Assembly: GCF_032854445.1 (NCBI RefSeq)
Contig: NC_088295.1
Coordinates: 28,877,385 to 28,941,384, forward strand
From: Liolophura sinensis
Lineage: Eukaryota > Mollusca > Polyplacophora > Chitonida > Chitonidae
Reading direction: 5' to 3'
DNA length: 64,000 bases
Made by a program: the position numbers and the translations under genes. Of the stretch, positions 12,001 to 27,000 are shown piece by piece. The notes under the pieces were generated by a model. It ran no database searches. It was given only the letters and a program-made list of their open reading frames with translations, and was not told where the DNA came from. How positions within the stretch are numbered: the stretch's first letter is position 1; the number at the start of each line of letters is the position of its first letter.

Positions 12001-15000
12001 TTACTCTTGAATATACATGTTTCAGTTAACTTTTTTTTACTGTTGGATAAGTTTGGTACATATGCCCATCCATGTTAAGGACAAATGCTCATCCATGTTT
12101 AGTACAAATGCCCATCCATATTTGGTACAAATGCCCATCCATGTTTGGTTCAAGTGCTCATCCATGTTTAGTACAAATGCCCATCCATGTTTGGTACAAA
12201 TGTTCATCCATGTTTGGTACAAATGTTCATCCTTGTTTGGTACAAATGTCCATCAGTGTTTGGTACAAATGTCATGTCCATCCATGTTTGGTGCATAATG
12301 TTCATCCCTGTTTGGTGCAAATGCCCATCCATGCTTGGTACAAATGCCCATCCATGTTTGGTACAAATGTCCATCCATGTTGGTACAATGTTCATCAGTG
12401 TTTGGTACAATGTCCATTAGTGTTTGATACAAATGTCATGTCCATCCATGTTTGGTGCAAATGTTCATCCATGTTTGGTGCAAATGCCCATCCATGTTTG
12501 GTACAAGTGCCCATCCATGTTTGGTACAAATGCCCGTCCATGTTTTGTACAAATGCCCATCCATGTTTGGTACAAATGTTCATGCATGTTTGGTACAAAA
12601 GTCCACCAGTGTTTGGTACAAATGTCATGTCCATCCATGTTTTGTACAAATGTTCATCCATGTTTTGTGCAAATGGTCATCAATGTTTGGTACAAATGTT
12701 CATCCATGTTTGGTACAAATGTCCATCCATGTTTGATACAAATGTCCATCCATGTTTGGTACAAATGTTCATCCATGTTTGGTACAAATGTCCATCGGTG
12801 TTTGGTACGGATGTCATATCCATCCATGTTTGGTACAAATGCCCATCCATGTTTGGTACAAATGCTCATCCATGTTTGGTACAAATGTCCATCCATGTTT
12901 GGTACAAATGTCCATCATGTTTGGTACAAATGTTCATCATGTTTGGTACAAAAGCCCACCAGTGTTTGGTACAAATGTCCATCATGTTTGGTACAAATGT
13001 TCATCCATGTTTGGTACAAAACTCCACCAGTGTTTGGTACAAATGTCATGTCCATCCATGTTTTGTACAAATGTTCATCCATGTTTGGTGCAAATGTTCA
13101 TCCATGTTTGGTACAAATGTTCATCCATGTTTGGTACAAATGTTCATCCATGTTTGGTGCAAATGTTCATCCATGTTTGGTACAAATGTTCATCCATGTT
13201 TGGTACAAATGTTCATCCATGTTTGGTACAAATGTTCATCCATGTTTGGTGCAAATGTTCATCCATGTTTGGTACAAATGTTTATCCCTGTTTGGTAAAA
13301 ATGTCCATCAATGTTTTCCAGTAGGTGTCAGACATTTTAATGAGTTTGACTATAGGAAATGGACAGTTTTTCTTTAGTTTGCTGGATATAGGTACATAAC
13401 TGCATTCTTTGCTCTATAGTATATGTCACATTTTAAGATACATCTGGTAGATAGTGGGATATGGATAAATTATGGTTTGCCCACAGTTTTTATGGCTGTT
13501 CATGAATGACAACCAGCAGCTATTCTAATCTGTGTAAACCCTGATTTGATTTTGGCCATATACAGAATGAGTTCACAAGACATTCTTTTGTAAATAATGT
13601 TCAGTTTCTGAATCATTACCTTTGACTGTGGAGTAAGTCATGCATTGTAATATCACAAGTGACGATGAAATAACAGAACTTACTAAGTTTGCATCAGGGG
13701 TCAAATAGCATATCTGCATTCTCAGCCGACAAATCCGATTTCTTCAGGGCAAGTGTTTCTAGGTTTTGACCAAAAGTGCATGGGATTTTTTAATGGTTGC
13801 CTCTGAGGCCCCTAACTTTGACCCCTGTTGCATGTATTCAACATACTTCTGACTTTTTTTAACCAGATGACTGGGTATTTTGTGTTTGTCATTCATGTTA
13901 ATGTGCTTGATGGGCAAATCTTTTCAGTCATGTTCTGTTATAAATTTTACATATTTATCACATATCCTACAAGAAAAGAGGTTTGGGAATTTCATTTACA
14001 CATGGGAGCAGGCAATATAAAATGATTCCAAAATGTCTTGTTTTTGGCGTAAATTATTATTCAAAGAATTAATAGGGAATAAGCTGAAAGCGTTTTTCAA
14101 TAGTTCATAGATGGTAATGGAATATGGCGTGACCAGTATTTCCAGTTAGTGTAGCGAGTTTGTGGCGACAGTAAATTCTACTGTGTTGGTAATGGTTTGG
14201 TCATGAAATGCTGTCAATAAAACGCATTCAGTTTTAAGTACAGGCGAAAACTGTTTCCGTGATTACAGATTCACTCAGTGGTTGTAAGTGACTTGTCAAT
14301 TGACTAGTGTTTTAGTGGCATTGCAAGTGTCGGAGCACGCTGTTCTGATGGCACGACAGTGTACGTGCTACTATCCTGGGGGACTGAACTCGTGTCTGTG
14401 GATTAGCTTGTCACGTCTGTTCGTCCTGTTCATCCCCTATATGATCAATACATTAAACAAGACTTAGCACTGTCCTGTGTTACATCCCCAGCATCATCTC
14501 CATGGCCTTAGTCTAGCTGGGGGTACTACCGTATTCTGGCGCATATTCAGACTGGCTTGGGGGATAAAGGTCATGGCTGAGGACTGTCTGCTTCTGGTGG
14601 CTGTAGCTGAGGTATTAAGGGTTAGTCTTGGACTTTCCCAACCTATACCCACATGTATAATTTGGTTTGACTTTCCTGTGTCCGTTTTCATCTGACTTTG
14701 CTAAGGATCGATTCCAAGCGTTTTGTTTTGGCCAGATCACCGTGCGCCATCTGCACTCCAGAATCCTTTTAATTTCTCTTTTCCTTGCGGGCAAACAGCC
14801 ATTGACGCTGATGTAGTAGATTGGTCAAGGATTTGGGGGAATCTGAGAGAATAAAAAAAGCTGAGAATCGGGTCATGTTTGTTGGCTGATGAGAAGCACT
14901 CTCTCCAGAGTATAGTGTACTGGGATGGCTGTTAGGTATCCCATGAAGGGAGCGGGCTTAGCATATGGATTTCTGTCTTCATTTATACACTCTTCTCAAA

Positions 15001-18000
15001 CCATACATCATAATTGACAGTATTCTGGAAGTTCACAATCTTCCTGATGCTCTAAGCCATTTGCCTTGCCAAACATCTTTTTGAGTATCTACTGCTTGTT
15101 AGGCTTGATGCCCTAGGGAATCGGTACCATTAGCATTTTTCATTCTCGTTCTGCAGCTACAATCGAATCCGATAATAAGGTAAACATTTCTAATTAGTCT
15201 TGCCACTCTGTGGATGCAGAGACTTGTATCCTGCTAAGTCAGCGTTCCTAAGGCAAGCTGGGTAACCTTGTGCTCTTGTGGATCAATGTCAGATATCCAG
15301 TCCCTGTGGCTCAGTCTAAATCACCGGTGCCCAAGCTATAAGGGGACCTTAAAAGCTGTTATTGTCCTGTGTGTTAAACTTAATGGAGATGTAGCCATGA
15401 TGGTCAAGTTTTCACTTAAGTCCATGGTGCTCAACATGATTTGGAAGCCAGAAGTAAATATTGCACTCTCATTATGTAAGCTATTGGTTAAAGAGCTAAA
15501 AAAAAAATATTGTTAATCAGAAGGTTCGAAGAGCTGACAGATAATCAACAGGAAACGTTTTTTGCTTCAGCACTTTTTACAGGTAGTGGTGCATGACTGA
15601 AATGTCTGAAATATAATTAATTGAAACGGAAATTGACTTTATAGCTGTGCATCAGTTCTGCATGTATGTACACTGACTTGTAAAACCTGAAATCTTATGT
15701 GCAAAATGTCAGGCAGTACACTTGTTCCAGACAAATTGTGTAAAGAATGTTGGAGGAAGAAGGATTCTGCCTAAGTCAACAAGCTGTCATGTCTGCAAGA
15801 AATCTTCATCAGTAAGCAGTGTAAGTTGAGTTGACACAGGAAGGTGGTGCCGGCCATGCTACTACCTGTGTAACCTAATTGTGTTATGGGCAATTGCCGG
15901 AACACTGTCTTAACATGTTCACATGCAATAGTACAGGAATATGTTCACACAGACTGTATGCCTTCTGACTGTATGTTATACGAAGCTCCTCACTTCTGCT
16001 TTATTACTATGCAGTGTAGCACAGGCTTTTAAACATACATTGCACAGTAGTTTTTTCTTTCTGATATATGCATGTAATTTTATTAATTGATAAATTTCTT
16101 TTTTTTTTTAGTAAGACGAAAGGTTTTTAAGCCGTGATGTTATTGTTACGCATAATCACAGCAGCTGAAGTTTATTGCTGAACAAATAGATTGAAGATTT
16201 GCATATGTATGATTCTGTGAATGTCAGTCAGCTATCAGTCATTATAAACCTTATTCTAAAAGAATTTAGAATTCAACCATTGCAGGCCAAATTACAGCAT
16301 TGTATATAACCACATGTATATATATGTATATCTCTCATGAATAAGGAAGACACTCAGTTAGTTCAGTTTTGTCCGAATTAAGGTATATTCTGAAAATATT
16401 TTTTCTATGAAGTATTGGCATTGGTAGTATTGTTACCTATGATTGGCTGAAAAAAAAGATTCTGCATTAGGCCATTGATTAAAGGATACATGGAATGCTT
16501 TGGTTTTATTTCTTAATGTACAGATTTCTTAATGTACAGATTGTCATTTGTAATAACATATAGCAGTACAAACAAATTTTTCACTTTGGAGGATAAAAAT
16601 GGCTTCAAAGCACAGTTTTCTTAAGGTCCCAGCAATCAGTGCAGAAATCAAATAGCCTGCAGCAGTGACGTCATTGATGATCCCTGTGAACAGAACTCTC
16701 TGGAGGATGGACTGAATGGGTGTGGCCAAATGGGGGTGGGGTGTGGGGAACAGACCGAATGGGGCAGGTGCAGAGGGGGCGCTAAGTTGGCCCGAAGAAG
16801 AATGCAGTATCTGTGTGCATATCACCTTGCCCACACTGTTGCGACACGGTTCACCAGGCTCGGGTCACTTTGGAGGTGTTAACCAAGTTCGAGCAAGATA
16901 ACAATGACATAATTTATGAAAAACTCCGACCATTGACAGAAAATATGCATAATATAGAGGGGTAAATATCAGGTATAAAAATTTTTTTAACAAAAATTCC
17001 AGGGCATAACTTTCTTCATTTAGCGTAAAAAACATAATCTTTGTTTTATAGTTACTTTTCATGTATCCTTTGAGGTGCCCGTGTATGTTGGCATTGTGTT
17101 GAGATGTTACATCGTTCTGTCTTTGTACACCATTAACAAGTATCGTATGATTCTGTTGGCTTTTGTTGACTGAAATCATATGCATGTACATCGTGTGCAG
17201 TTTGAGGTGAACAAAGACAGCCATAAAGAGCAACGTCTGTGAGCATGGCATGGAAATGTTGTAAGAGATCTCTGATGGCTGTTTATAGAAACACATGAAC
17301 TTTGTATTTGCGCTTATTGATTTTGATCTCTTAGTGTTCTTGGCTTCTTTTGTAGAAATTTTCAGCAATTATGAGGCTAGCTCCACCTGATCTCTCACTC
17401 TGTACAAATTGTCTCAGCTCTCGTAAATGAGTTTAGTCCCTAGGCATGGAGAGATTATGTAATTGGAGTGCATGCAGCATGCACCCTGGTGATGGTGGCT
17501 AAAAAAGGAACTCAGAGAACAGGCTACAAAGGACTCTTGTTGGGTCTGTTGACATTTATACAGGTCTGCATTATAAAACAGAGAAGAATGAATATAGACG
17601 TGTGCAGTCATTGAGCAGCTGGGGCGTGTGAGGAAGCTTGTGTAATACTCTGTATATCCAGTAAACACATTGTTTAGAAATCGATCTCAGAATTTCACAG
17701 TTGTGCTGTAATGGTGAACTGCTAGCAACTGAAAATGAAACGGCATATACAGCATAATTGCTATAAATGATTGTTGTGAGAAAAAATTTAAAATTTGTAA
17801 GTGAGATTTTTGGTGGGAAAGGAATAAAGTACATGTAGTAACAGATTTTTCTGTGCATGATGAATGAAGACAGTAGAATTAAAATATTTAACGGAATGTA
17901 AGAATAATTCATAAAACTTTTCGTGTAATTGAGTTTATTTCATGTTTTTAGTCATCATCTGAGAATGTAAAATGGCTTTAAAGACAAAGATTTTATTGAG

Positions 18001-21000
18001 TTTTAATGATATAGCTGGCCAGTGCTGCAAATTGTGAACAAAAGCTGTCAAGACAACTTTCAGGGACTGAGATGGTTAGCATGCCAGGGCGGGACAATGA
18101 CCCAGGAGCCTCTCAACAATGCGGTCGCTGTGAGTTCAAGTCTGGCTTATGCTGGCTTCCTCTCCAGCTGTATGTAGGAGAGTTTTCCAGCAATCTGCAC
18201 ATAGTCATGTGTACAACCCTTCCCCCCCAACCCACCGCAAAAAAGTTAAATAAATCAATCAATCAAAACAACTTGTAGTTTTTAGTACACATGACCATGC
18301 CCATGCGCAGGGAAGTAAACGAGTACACTAATAAACCTATAATATTTGTCAAACCGATTTGAATCTAAATAAAAAAAAATCCCAAATGCTGACCAGAAAT
18401 GTGTTTATAGGGACATGTGAATGACATGATAGCAAACCTCTTTCAAAAAGCCTAAATGCATGTATTAACTGTGTTCAACTTTTATTTTTGTTTCTATATT
18501 TAATTGTATTAGCTTAAGCCCTGATTATTTTCATTCACCATTTTTACAGCTTTTATTGGTCCTTTAAGGTAACTTGTTATTTCCTCTGTTATGCATTTTT
18601 TAAAACCTTACATTCAGTTTGTATCCATGTTCACTCATTGGCCTTCTACCCACAGAATAGGGCATCTGTACAGAGTGTAATACAAATTTAGCATGGGCCT
18701 CGGTCAGGAGTCCTGTGTTTCGTCCATGGATGGCATTGGGGTTAACTGACCATACCGCTTTTAATGAAAATAACATTCATACACAGATGCCTGTCCACTT
18801 TGACCAGTTAGCATCGTATCTTCAAGGAGTTTTCACCATGATGTTGCTGATGCGCATCTTATGCTAATAAGCTATTATTAGTTGCCATTGTAGTATAAAT
18901 TAAATAATTTAAAATAATTTCATTGTATCATTGTAAAATAATCATTCAGGTTTCGTGTTCGAACCCAGTGCAATTCAGTTGATTCGTATATTGTTAATTA
19001 TATACGAATGTATTCTTTTGTTTTTCAGTATTAACAAAAGGCTTTTTGAAATGTGTGTATGGTTGTATATGTTACCCAATTGTTTTGTTGATCTCTGATT
19101 TCATGATAGCGGAAAAACATGTGGAATCTGTTTACAAACTGTATGTGACTCTTTTATTTTGTAAGAACAGTGTCGGACTAAAATGATCCAGTTGTGAATT
19201 AAGATGTCAGGTGCTGCTTACAGTGTAAAGAGTCATGTATGGTTTGGTGTGATAGGTTTTCTTTAACAAATTAGGTGAGAACTTTGCTGACACTCATCTT
19301 AAAGTTGCTTTGCTTTTGTGGGGATGTGTTAGAGGGTGATCATTGTCTCTAGTCTTCCCTTGAAGGATCCTTCCCCAGATGATTTTACTCTCTCTCAGTT
19401 ACCATGGTTACCTAAAGCTAATGCACCTCTAGGAAATGAGAGTCCATTTCTGAATTTCTTCACAAGTCGGTAGAAGACTGGCATTAGGTTGAATTTTGTC
19501 ATTTCCCTGTTACTTCACGACTGCCATGGGTTATCACCATCAGTTGTCGTTAAAAAGATTTCAGTGCCAATTGGCGGGAAATCTCCTGTCGTCAGTAATG
19601 ACAAGACCAGTGAAATCGTGTGGGAGAGTGTAAACTATGACCTTAAATATAATGTCTTTTTTGTGTCCTAAGAGGTTTTAAGCACGATTAGGCGTAAAAT
19701 GTATTGTAAATTAATTTGATTTATTGCTTGATTTCTTGTGAGAAAAAATACATGGCATTCACATCTTCTTGAAGTGGATTTATTTAATTGTAATGTGAAA
19801 ATGCACACTGACATGGTGTGTGAAAGGGGAATTTCACAAACGTGTACTTTAATTCATTTAGTGGTTTTCTTATTTTCTACTGAATAGATCTTTAATGTTT
19901 GGAATTACATGTAAGTTGCTAACATTTCCATGCAGGAATATACTATTCGTGTTACCAGGACAATATCTGTCTCATTAAGTCATACATAGCTGCAAATCAT
20001 GTCCCTGGGTTTGCCCAGTCTTGATAATTGGTGAGAAATCCTGAACATTTAGGACAGAATAAAGGCTTATGGCTGATGGAGCGCTTTTGGATTGCTAGCT
20101 ACACCCATACTAATGAGGGCTAACATGGCCAAACCTCTGTCACTGAAACCCTTAATGCTGGGCCATTGTAGTGCCGCCACGTAAAAATATGTTGGAATAT
20201 CGACCTGTGGGAAAGATTGGGGGGAGGGGGATAGCAGAGAGGAGTTCAAAGAGAGATTATGGCTGAATTATTAAAGACAGGAACCGCATGTTTACCCACT
20301 GGGCTCATGCGACAAGTCTTTACGGATTTCCCGCATCATGTTAACCTCCCAAGTAGCAAGGAGCTCAAGCCAATCCCTCTCTCTGGCTGCCAGACGATGG
20401 CGTCTAAGGCTCATCTTATAGTCAGGGCTGTGGGTGGTATACATCTGTGGATTATGATTTGTTGGGAATTCATGATCTACAGAATAACTTATTCACATAT
20501 CTGTCTCAGAACTATTTGAAATGACTTGGTTCATCTGGATGTTGAAGTGTAGTGCATATTTGATCATTCAAAGCCATTTGCATGTTTTCTCATAAATGCT
20601 TTTATCGAATATCAAAATATTTATTGAGAACATTATGCTGTTGAATGTGAGATGCCTTAATCCTCAGATAAATCTTGTTTCTTGGAAATGGCATTTTGGC
20701 AGATTTTAGAAAAAAACGTTCAAATTTTAGTCTTGTGGAAAACTTTGTGGTTTTATTTTGTGCATGTTTGTAATGATTGTTCCTCACATGTAGTCATGAT
20801 TGTTCAGGGCAGTTTTCAAACATTTAAACAGATTGTAATATGCAGATGCACCACTCATCTTTCAACACTTCGGTACAGAACAGTTTGGTTATTGAGACAT
20901 TAAACAGTCATGTAATCAATGAAAATTTGTTTTATTTGGAAAGGACTTGTGCATTGTTAAATTTTGATGATTAACATTGTGTGCAGCTGATTCAAGCCAA

Positions 21001-24000
21001 AATGTCGTTGTAGTTGTGATAGAAATAGATCAGTTGCGTAACAGGATCACGTTACATCACATGGTACTGTTCTGGGGTATGGTACGAGTTTAAAGGATAC
21101 ATCAAAAGAAACTCTAGAACAAAGAGTATGTTTCTGTGTCAAATGAAGAAAATTATGCCCTGTAATTTGTGTTAAAAAATTTTCATTTTGTGGGTAATTT
21201 TATACTTGTTAATTACCCCTCCATATTATGCATATTTTCCATCAACGGTCAGATTTTTTTCAGAAATTACGTTATCATTAATCGTGTTCAGAACCTGTGA
21301 ACACCCCCAAAGTGCCCCGAGCCTGGTGAACCGTGTCGCTATAAGTGTGGGCAAGTTACACAGATGCTGCATGGCTTCTCCCGGCCAACTCAGTGCTCCC
21401 TTTGCACCCCTACATCCACCCTCATTCGGTCTGTTCCCCACACCCCGGCCCCATTGAGTCAGACCCATTCGTTATGTCCCCAACAGAGATCTTTTTAAAC
21501 AGGGATCATCGTTGATGTCACCGCTTGAAGCTATTTAATTTTCGGACTGACTGCTGAGGCATAAAGAAAACTGTACTTTGAAGTCATGTTTACCCCCCAA
21601 AGTGAAAATAAAAATTGGTTTTTGCCATTATATGTTATTACACATGATAATCGGCACATTAAGAAATAAAACCAAAGTGTTTCATGTATCCTTGAAGTTG
21701 AGAGTGACCCTTGCTCAGAGTTTAGTCAAAAGTTTGACCCAAAAGCGTGCATACAAAAAAAGAGTGACATGAACATGTTACAAGTACAGAGATTGGTCTA
21801 AACTTCATGTTCTAAAATGTGATACTGTCCTGACAGGTAGCATTACTGCTAATACATGGACACCTCTTTGGATAGACTACTTTGATGTGGACACTCATTA
21901 GTACAGCTGTTGGAAGTAAACCTCCAGCATATGGATATCACATCAGTTCTTGCTGCTGATATTTCTTATAGTTTTGTAATGATTGCAAATGTCCTTGTAA
22001 TGATAATGCACGTGCCTTTAGACCTGCTAGGCCAGCTGCTGCACGGAGATGTCTGGGTTTTAACCCCACATCCACATTGTGCTGCCCACAGTATGCCCTG
22101 TATTATTTTCTGATTTATCACACATGAATGTGGGCCAGCACAACTGATGGAGAATGGACAGCAGCAATTTTACGCTACAGCTTGTTTACTTTTCACGTTA
22201 GGGATGGTTTCTACATGGCGGCGAATGTGTTGACGTAGGCGCAGCTGTCAAAGGGGAAAATATTAGGTAACTGTCATAAGTGGGCAGCTCTGTGAGCTCA
22301 GAGAATCACTGGAGCATACAGCAGTGATTCAAGAGGCTGCAAGTAAATTAAGAAACCTGTCATCCTGGCCAAAAGGATCAATTCTTTCTTTTTTCTATGC
22401 TGGATTTTTCATACATTGATCTCATGTTCTGTTGACAGATGTGAATTGTGCAGAAACAAGATGAGATGAAGTCTATCAAAAGAAATTCTGCATTGTTCGT
22501 AATGATTTATACATGAGTTATGGATAAAATTGTTTCCATATTTACTGAAATTTTGAGTATCAATTTTTTGATATATGCCTAGATGCAATATTGATCCTGA
22601 TTTGCATATCATGCTGAGGAAGTGATGTACATGCATGTATATAGAAGAGCAGCAAAGCGTTTTCTGAGGTACAGTGGGATGGTTATGATTCTGCCATTAT
22701 TAAGATGTATGTGTTAGTGTTAGAAGTATTAACCTATTTTCCAAAGTGTTTTATGTTGAGTAACATATACTTGTCTGATAAGGGATTAGGATTAACCTAA
22801 TGTGCAGAAAAATACGAGACAAGTTTCCCAGACAGTGTTTAATGGTCTTTCATCGTATGTATACTTTATTTTAATCTTTTCTTTGCCTTTAAGGTAATGA
22901 ATTTATTGTCTCATTTGCGTACACAATAAAGAGTTCAAATACTCCCCACTGCACTTCTTTGGGGCCCTCAGCAATATGCTTGGCAAGGGGGAAGTTGATC
23001 AGATGAATGGTTGTGGAGAAAATTGAAAATCATTTATGCTTAGAGACATAAAAATATTCTCTTCTTTTTAGAAGCGAGGTGCTTACAAGTTTGTGTTGTT
23101 TAGTTTTGTTTGCATGTAGGCATGAATGAATGGTAAATTATTAAATGGTCTGAAAGTTACACTTTTGTTGACTTCCAGACAATTTTTGTACATACTAGAA
23201 TGTTGAGTATAGCTGTCTTAATGCATTCAGGAGAAAGATTGAATTATAAGAATGATATTATCAGGATTTGGGTGAAGGAAGCCTTTCATGTGGCAGGAAC
23301 ATTTGAATGTCAAAACTAATGTCCCAAGCACTGTATCACACTGTGTAATTGGCTTCATGTGGAAAGCTGTCCTAATGCTGGAATCACTTCAGATGCCCTT
23401 GTTATCATTCTGTGAGCATACATCATTAATGGAAGAAGATCACAAGACTTAGAGCTTTCCTGCATTTAACAAGATTCCTCACAGGTTAGCAAAATCTTCA
23501 ATTGATAATGCTCTGAAATGCAACAGGAACAATGGTACAATTATGGGAGTCTGGTTATTATTAGATATCATTTCATGGAGAAGCTTTGATGCATTTGAGA
23601 ATTGACAGGTTTTCTGAGTGCCACAAAATGTCCCTCAAGCTTTTGTGGTTGACCTGATAGTTTCTGGGTTAGTCTGGGCCTATGTGAGATTGGATTTTGC
23701 TGCCAGAGAAATTGATTTACTCTGTACCCAGTTGGGCAGTAATTCCTCAGCAAATTGTCCTGAGTGTCCTAGGGTGGGGAAAATCTGTGGTACCTGCATA
23801 TGAGATGGTCAGGAACTCCTTTTCGGGGAGCCATGTTGTATCAAGGCTTGTTAGTCTAATGTACACCATTCACAATGGCTCTATCAGCTTTATGCAGGTA
23901 TGTTTGTGAAATGTCTCTCACTCAGTGGACTTTGGAGGATAAGTTTTTTCTTGTATGCATGTAAATTAAGGTGAAGATTTGTGTACTTCATATTGCTTTG

Positions 24001-27000
24001 AACTTTACTGGTTACTGTAATAAGAGCAATCCATATTCTGCGTGGATATCTCCCAGGTTATTTGTTTCTATTACTCGCAAGAATATTGAGTATCTCATAT
24101 GATTTCATTCAGGATTGGATTTCTCTGCTGGGAAATATGAAAAATGAAGAGCAGGTGTAAGCTAAGCGTATGGAGCTATTGGTTACCTTAGGAATAGTGA
24201 TGTGGACAGTTGAGGGTAATTAGCCATCAGAGACTGCTGCCTCTGAACCACAACTCTCCAATTTCATATTAAGTAATTTAAAAGTTTACACCACACCTGT
24301 TCCCAATGATAAAAGCCATTCCATTGGGCAATGTGTGATACTGTGTTACTTTAGATTTCAGTGACATGTAATAAAACTTTGTTGATGTCAACCAGCCTTA
24401 ACAATATTTTGGCACTTGATATGATGGCAACCAAGCATAAATAGCATGTACATGCTGGACCATAACTGTATCTCAAAAAATATGGATATCAGCTCCTAAT
24501 TTGCGATGGCGGATGCAGGGCTCTTTTGCTGGCTACGGTTAGCTGGACTTTCAAAACCTTCCACATAAATTATCATTGTCTGCCTTTGTCAAGCAGTGAA
24601 CATTTTTGCATGCAATTTAATTTACTTCTGGTGGTTTGTCTGGGTCTTTAGAAGAGACTTTAGTTTCTCCTTATTTTTCACAGTTTTCTCCACACCTAAA
24701 CCTGACTTCCAGACTTTTTTTATATGAAACTCTGACCCAAAAAAAAAATTAAGAACTTTGATGTGAAATTGTCTGTTGTGGAAATATTTATTTTGTCTTT
24801 GTTTTTTGTCACTGCAGCTGGCTGGTGGTGAAGAACTGGCTTGTCCACAAGAAGAGGAAAGTTGAACTTGCCCCAAAGAGAAGTTGGAAGAAATACTGGG
24901 TGTGTCTGAAGGGAACAACCTTACTCTTCTTTGAAGGCGACGAGGAAACGGTTGTGGATGAAAACACTGAAGCACGACATTTTCTCAGTAGGTCTTGATT
25001 AATGCATGGCAGCTAACAATGATACCAAGTGTTTAGTTATTTGGGGGATCTCTGTCAGGTGGGCTTCTGGTGCTTTACATACATAGCTAGAGCTTAGATC
25101 TAAACTGGAATGATTGAAACACGTGATCTGGTGCAGTATAGAATGATCTACATCTAGCTTGTCCAAGATAGGAAGGAGATCAGATGGAACTTAAACAGGT
25201 TGCACTTTTACCACTGTTTATGGTTAATGTGTGGATCAACATGTGTAATGTTCCATTGCCACTTCTCATGACAGCTTTACGTTTTCATTCCATTATGGAT
25301 AAAAGCAGTCATGAAAAACCATAATGTCGCATAAGGATTGCACATGTGTACAACCTATCTGAAGGACATCAGGTTGGCATATTTGTATCAGTATTGCTTA
25401 TGATTGGTCAAATGTTTATTTTTGATTGACAGTTCGGGGATGTCTGTATAATCTCCTGGATATAAGCCTGATAGTTTATGTTTTAGATGGCTTTATTGTA
25501 GTTGTTAGTTGTATTCTTGTGTTGATTGGCATCAGTTTTGACTGAGGTTTGGGCATGATTTACCATCGGATATGGGACATGGACATTTATATACATCTGG
25601 TTAAACATTTTTCTCTGCCATTCTTTTTTTATGATCTGCCAATGCTTCTTTTTCAGAGCTGAGATGAATGTTTTTATGTGATATGTTCAATACATGTACA
25701 ACCTTAAAAACCTTAGCAGAGTCCATCTTCAGTAATTTGAGTTGAGTGTTGCATTTTTTGCAAGTTGAAGGCAGAATTCTTGACATAAATGGCTCATGTA
25801 TTGTGTTGATTAATAGGTATTCAGATCTGGAAAAAATAGATTGAATATACATGCAGCTGCAGACCAATCTATCAGTATTCAAGATGTTGCTATTGAGTAT
25901 CTAGACACGATATTATGTAAAGTCTGGCTTTAAATTCCTGGATGTTCAGCGTATCCGCTAAAGCAGAAATATGCGTTTTGGAACCCATAACCATTAGCGC
26001 TGAGGCACATGAAATGTTGAGACTCACTCATATTAAATCTATCAGTCAAGATTATATACAGTCAGTCTTCCTGTAACACAAGGCACTGGAAACCACAGGA
26101 AAGACGGGGAACCCAGATAAACAAGTTAATTATTGATGATCCTTCTCTGCTGTATCCTGCGACACTGTGTGTCTCAGTTTTGAGACATTCTTACGCAATT
26201 AACTGGAACTGATTGCTTGTACAGAATAACTGCTGTTCCCTTTGAAAAATTTACACAGCTAGGTTTTGTTGATGACTAGAATTAGTTATTTATATCTTTG
26301 TACCTGATTTTCTACATCTATTAAATTGTGCCATCAACCTATTTTCTTCATTTGGTGCATGTTTATGCATATACCATTTAGAAACCTTCACTGTAATGTT
26401 GAATATATATAATGAAAACCAATGAGGTTTCCTGTACCAATCAAGTTCCTTCTTGGTACATATTCTACAGGTAGCTTTATACATTCAGTTATATAAGAAA
26501 ATCAAGTGTTTTTAATTTTACCCCTTCACTGATGACTCTTCAAACCCAAACTTGGGCAGGGAATTTGTAGATTTCCCTCCATCCACTATTTCTTGACATT
26601 AAGCGTAAGTTTGAACTTCCATGGACGATCACTTGTCTTCAACCAGTATAGTGTGTATACATGTAGATCAGGAGTGGAAAAGTGCGTCGGTAACCAGCCA
26701 ACGGTCTGTGGGCACTCTGTGGTCTGCACCATGAAAATGGCCGCCATTATAGTGGTAATTCTGTGAATGGCATTAAACAAAAATCAAATAATAAACAGAA
26801 AAATTCACAGAGGACTCCTAATAAAGCTAACTATGCATTGTAGATGAGATATGTCAGATAATTACCTTATATCTATTAGCTAAAGGGGGCCTCCGTGGCT
26901 CAGTTGGTTAGCGTGCTAGCGCAGCGTAATGACCCAGGAGCCTCTCACCAATGCAGTCGCTGTGAGTTCAAGTCCAGCTCATGCTGGCTTCCTCTCTGGC

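Noticed and set aside
12072-13298. 408-codon plus-strand frame (and overlapping 317- and 190-codon frames)
   Set aside because: Pure translation of the 23-bp minisatellite; open in several frames at once, with no splice or domain support.
12057-13320. CRISPR-like array
   Set aside because: Units are contiguous with no unique spacers, in an animal genome.
16865-17368. 167-codon minus-strand frame
   Set aside because: Overlaps MITE copy A, has mixed low-complexity composition and no domain.
24988-24995. Alternative donor GTCTTG for the TIAM PH exon
   Set aside because: Breaks the frame to the next exon; GTAGGT gives the conserved reading.
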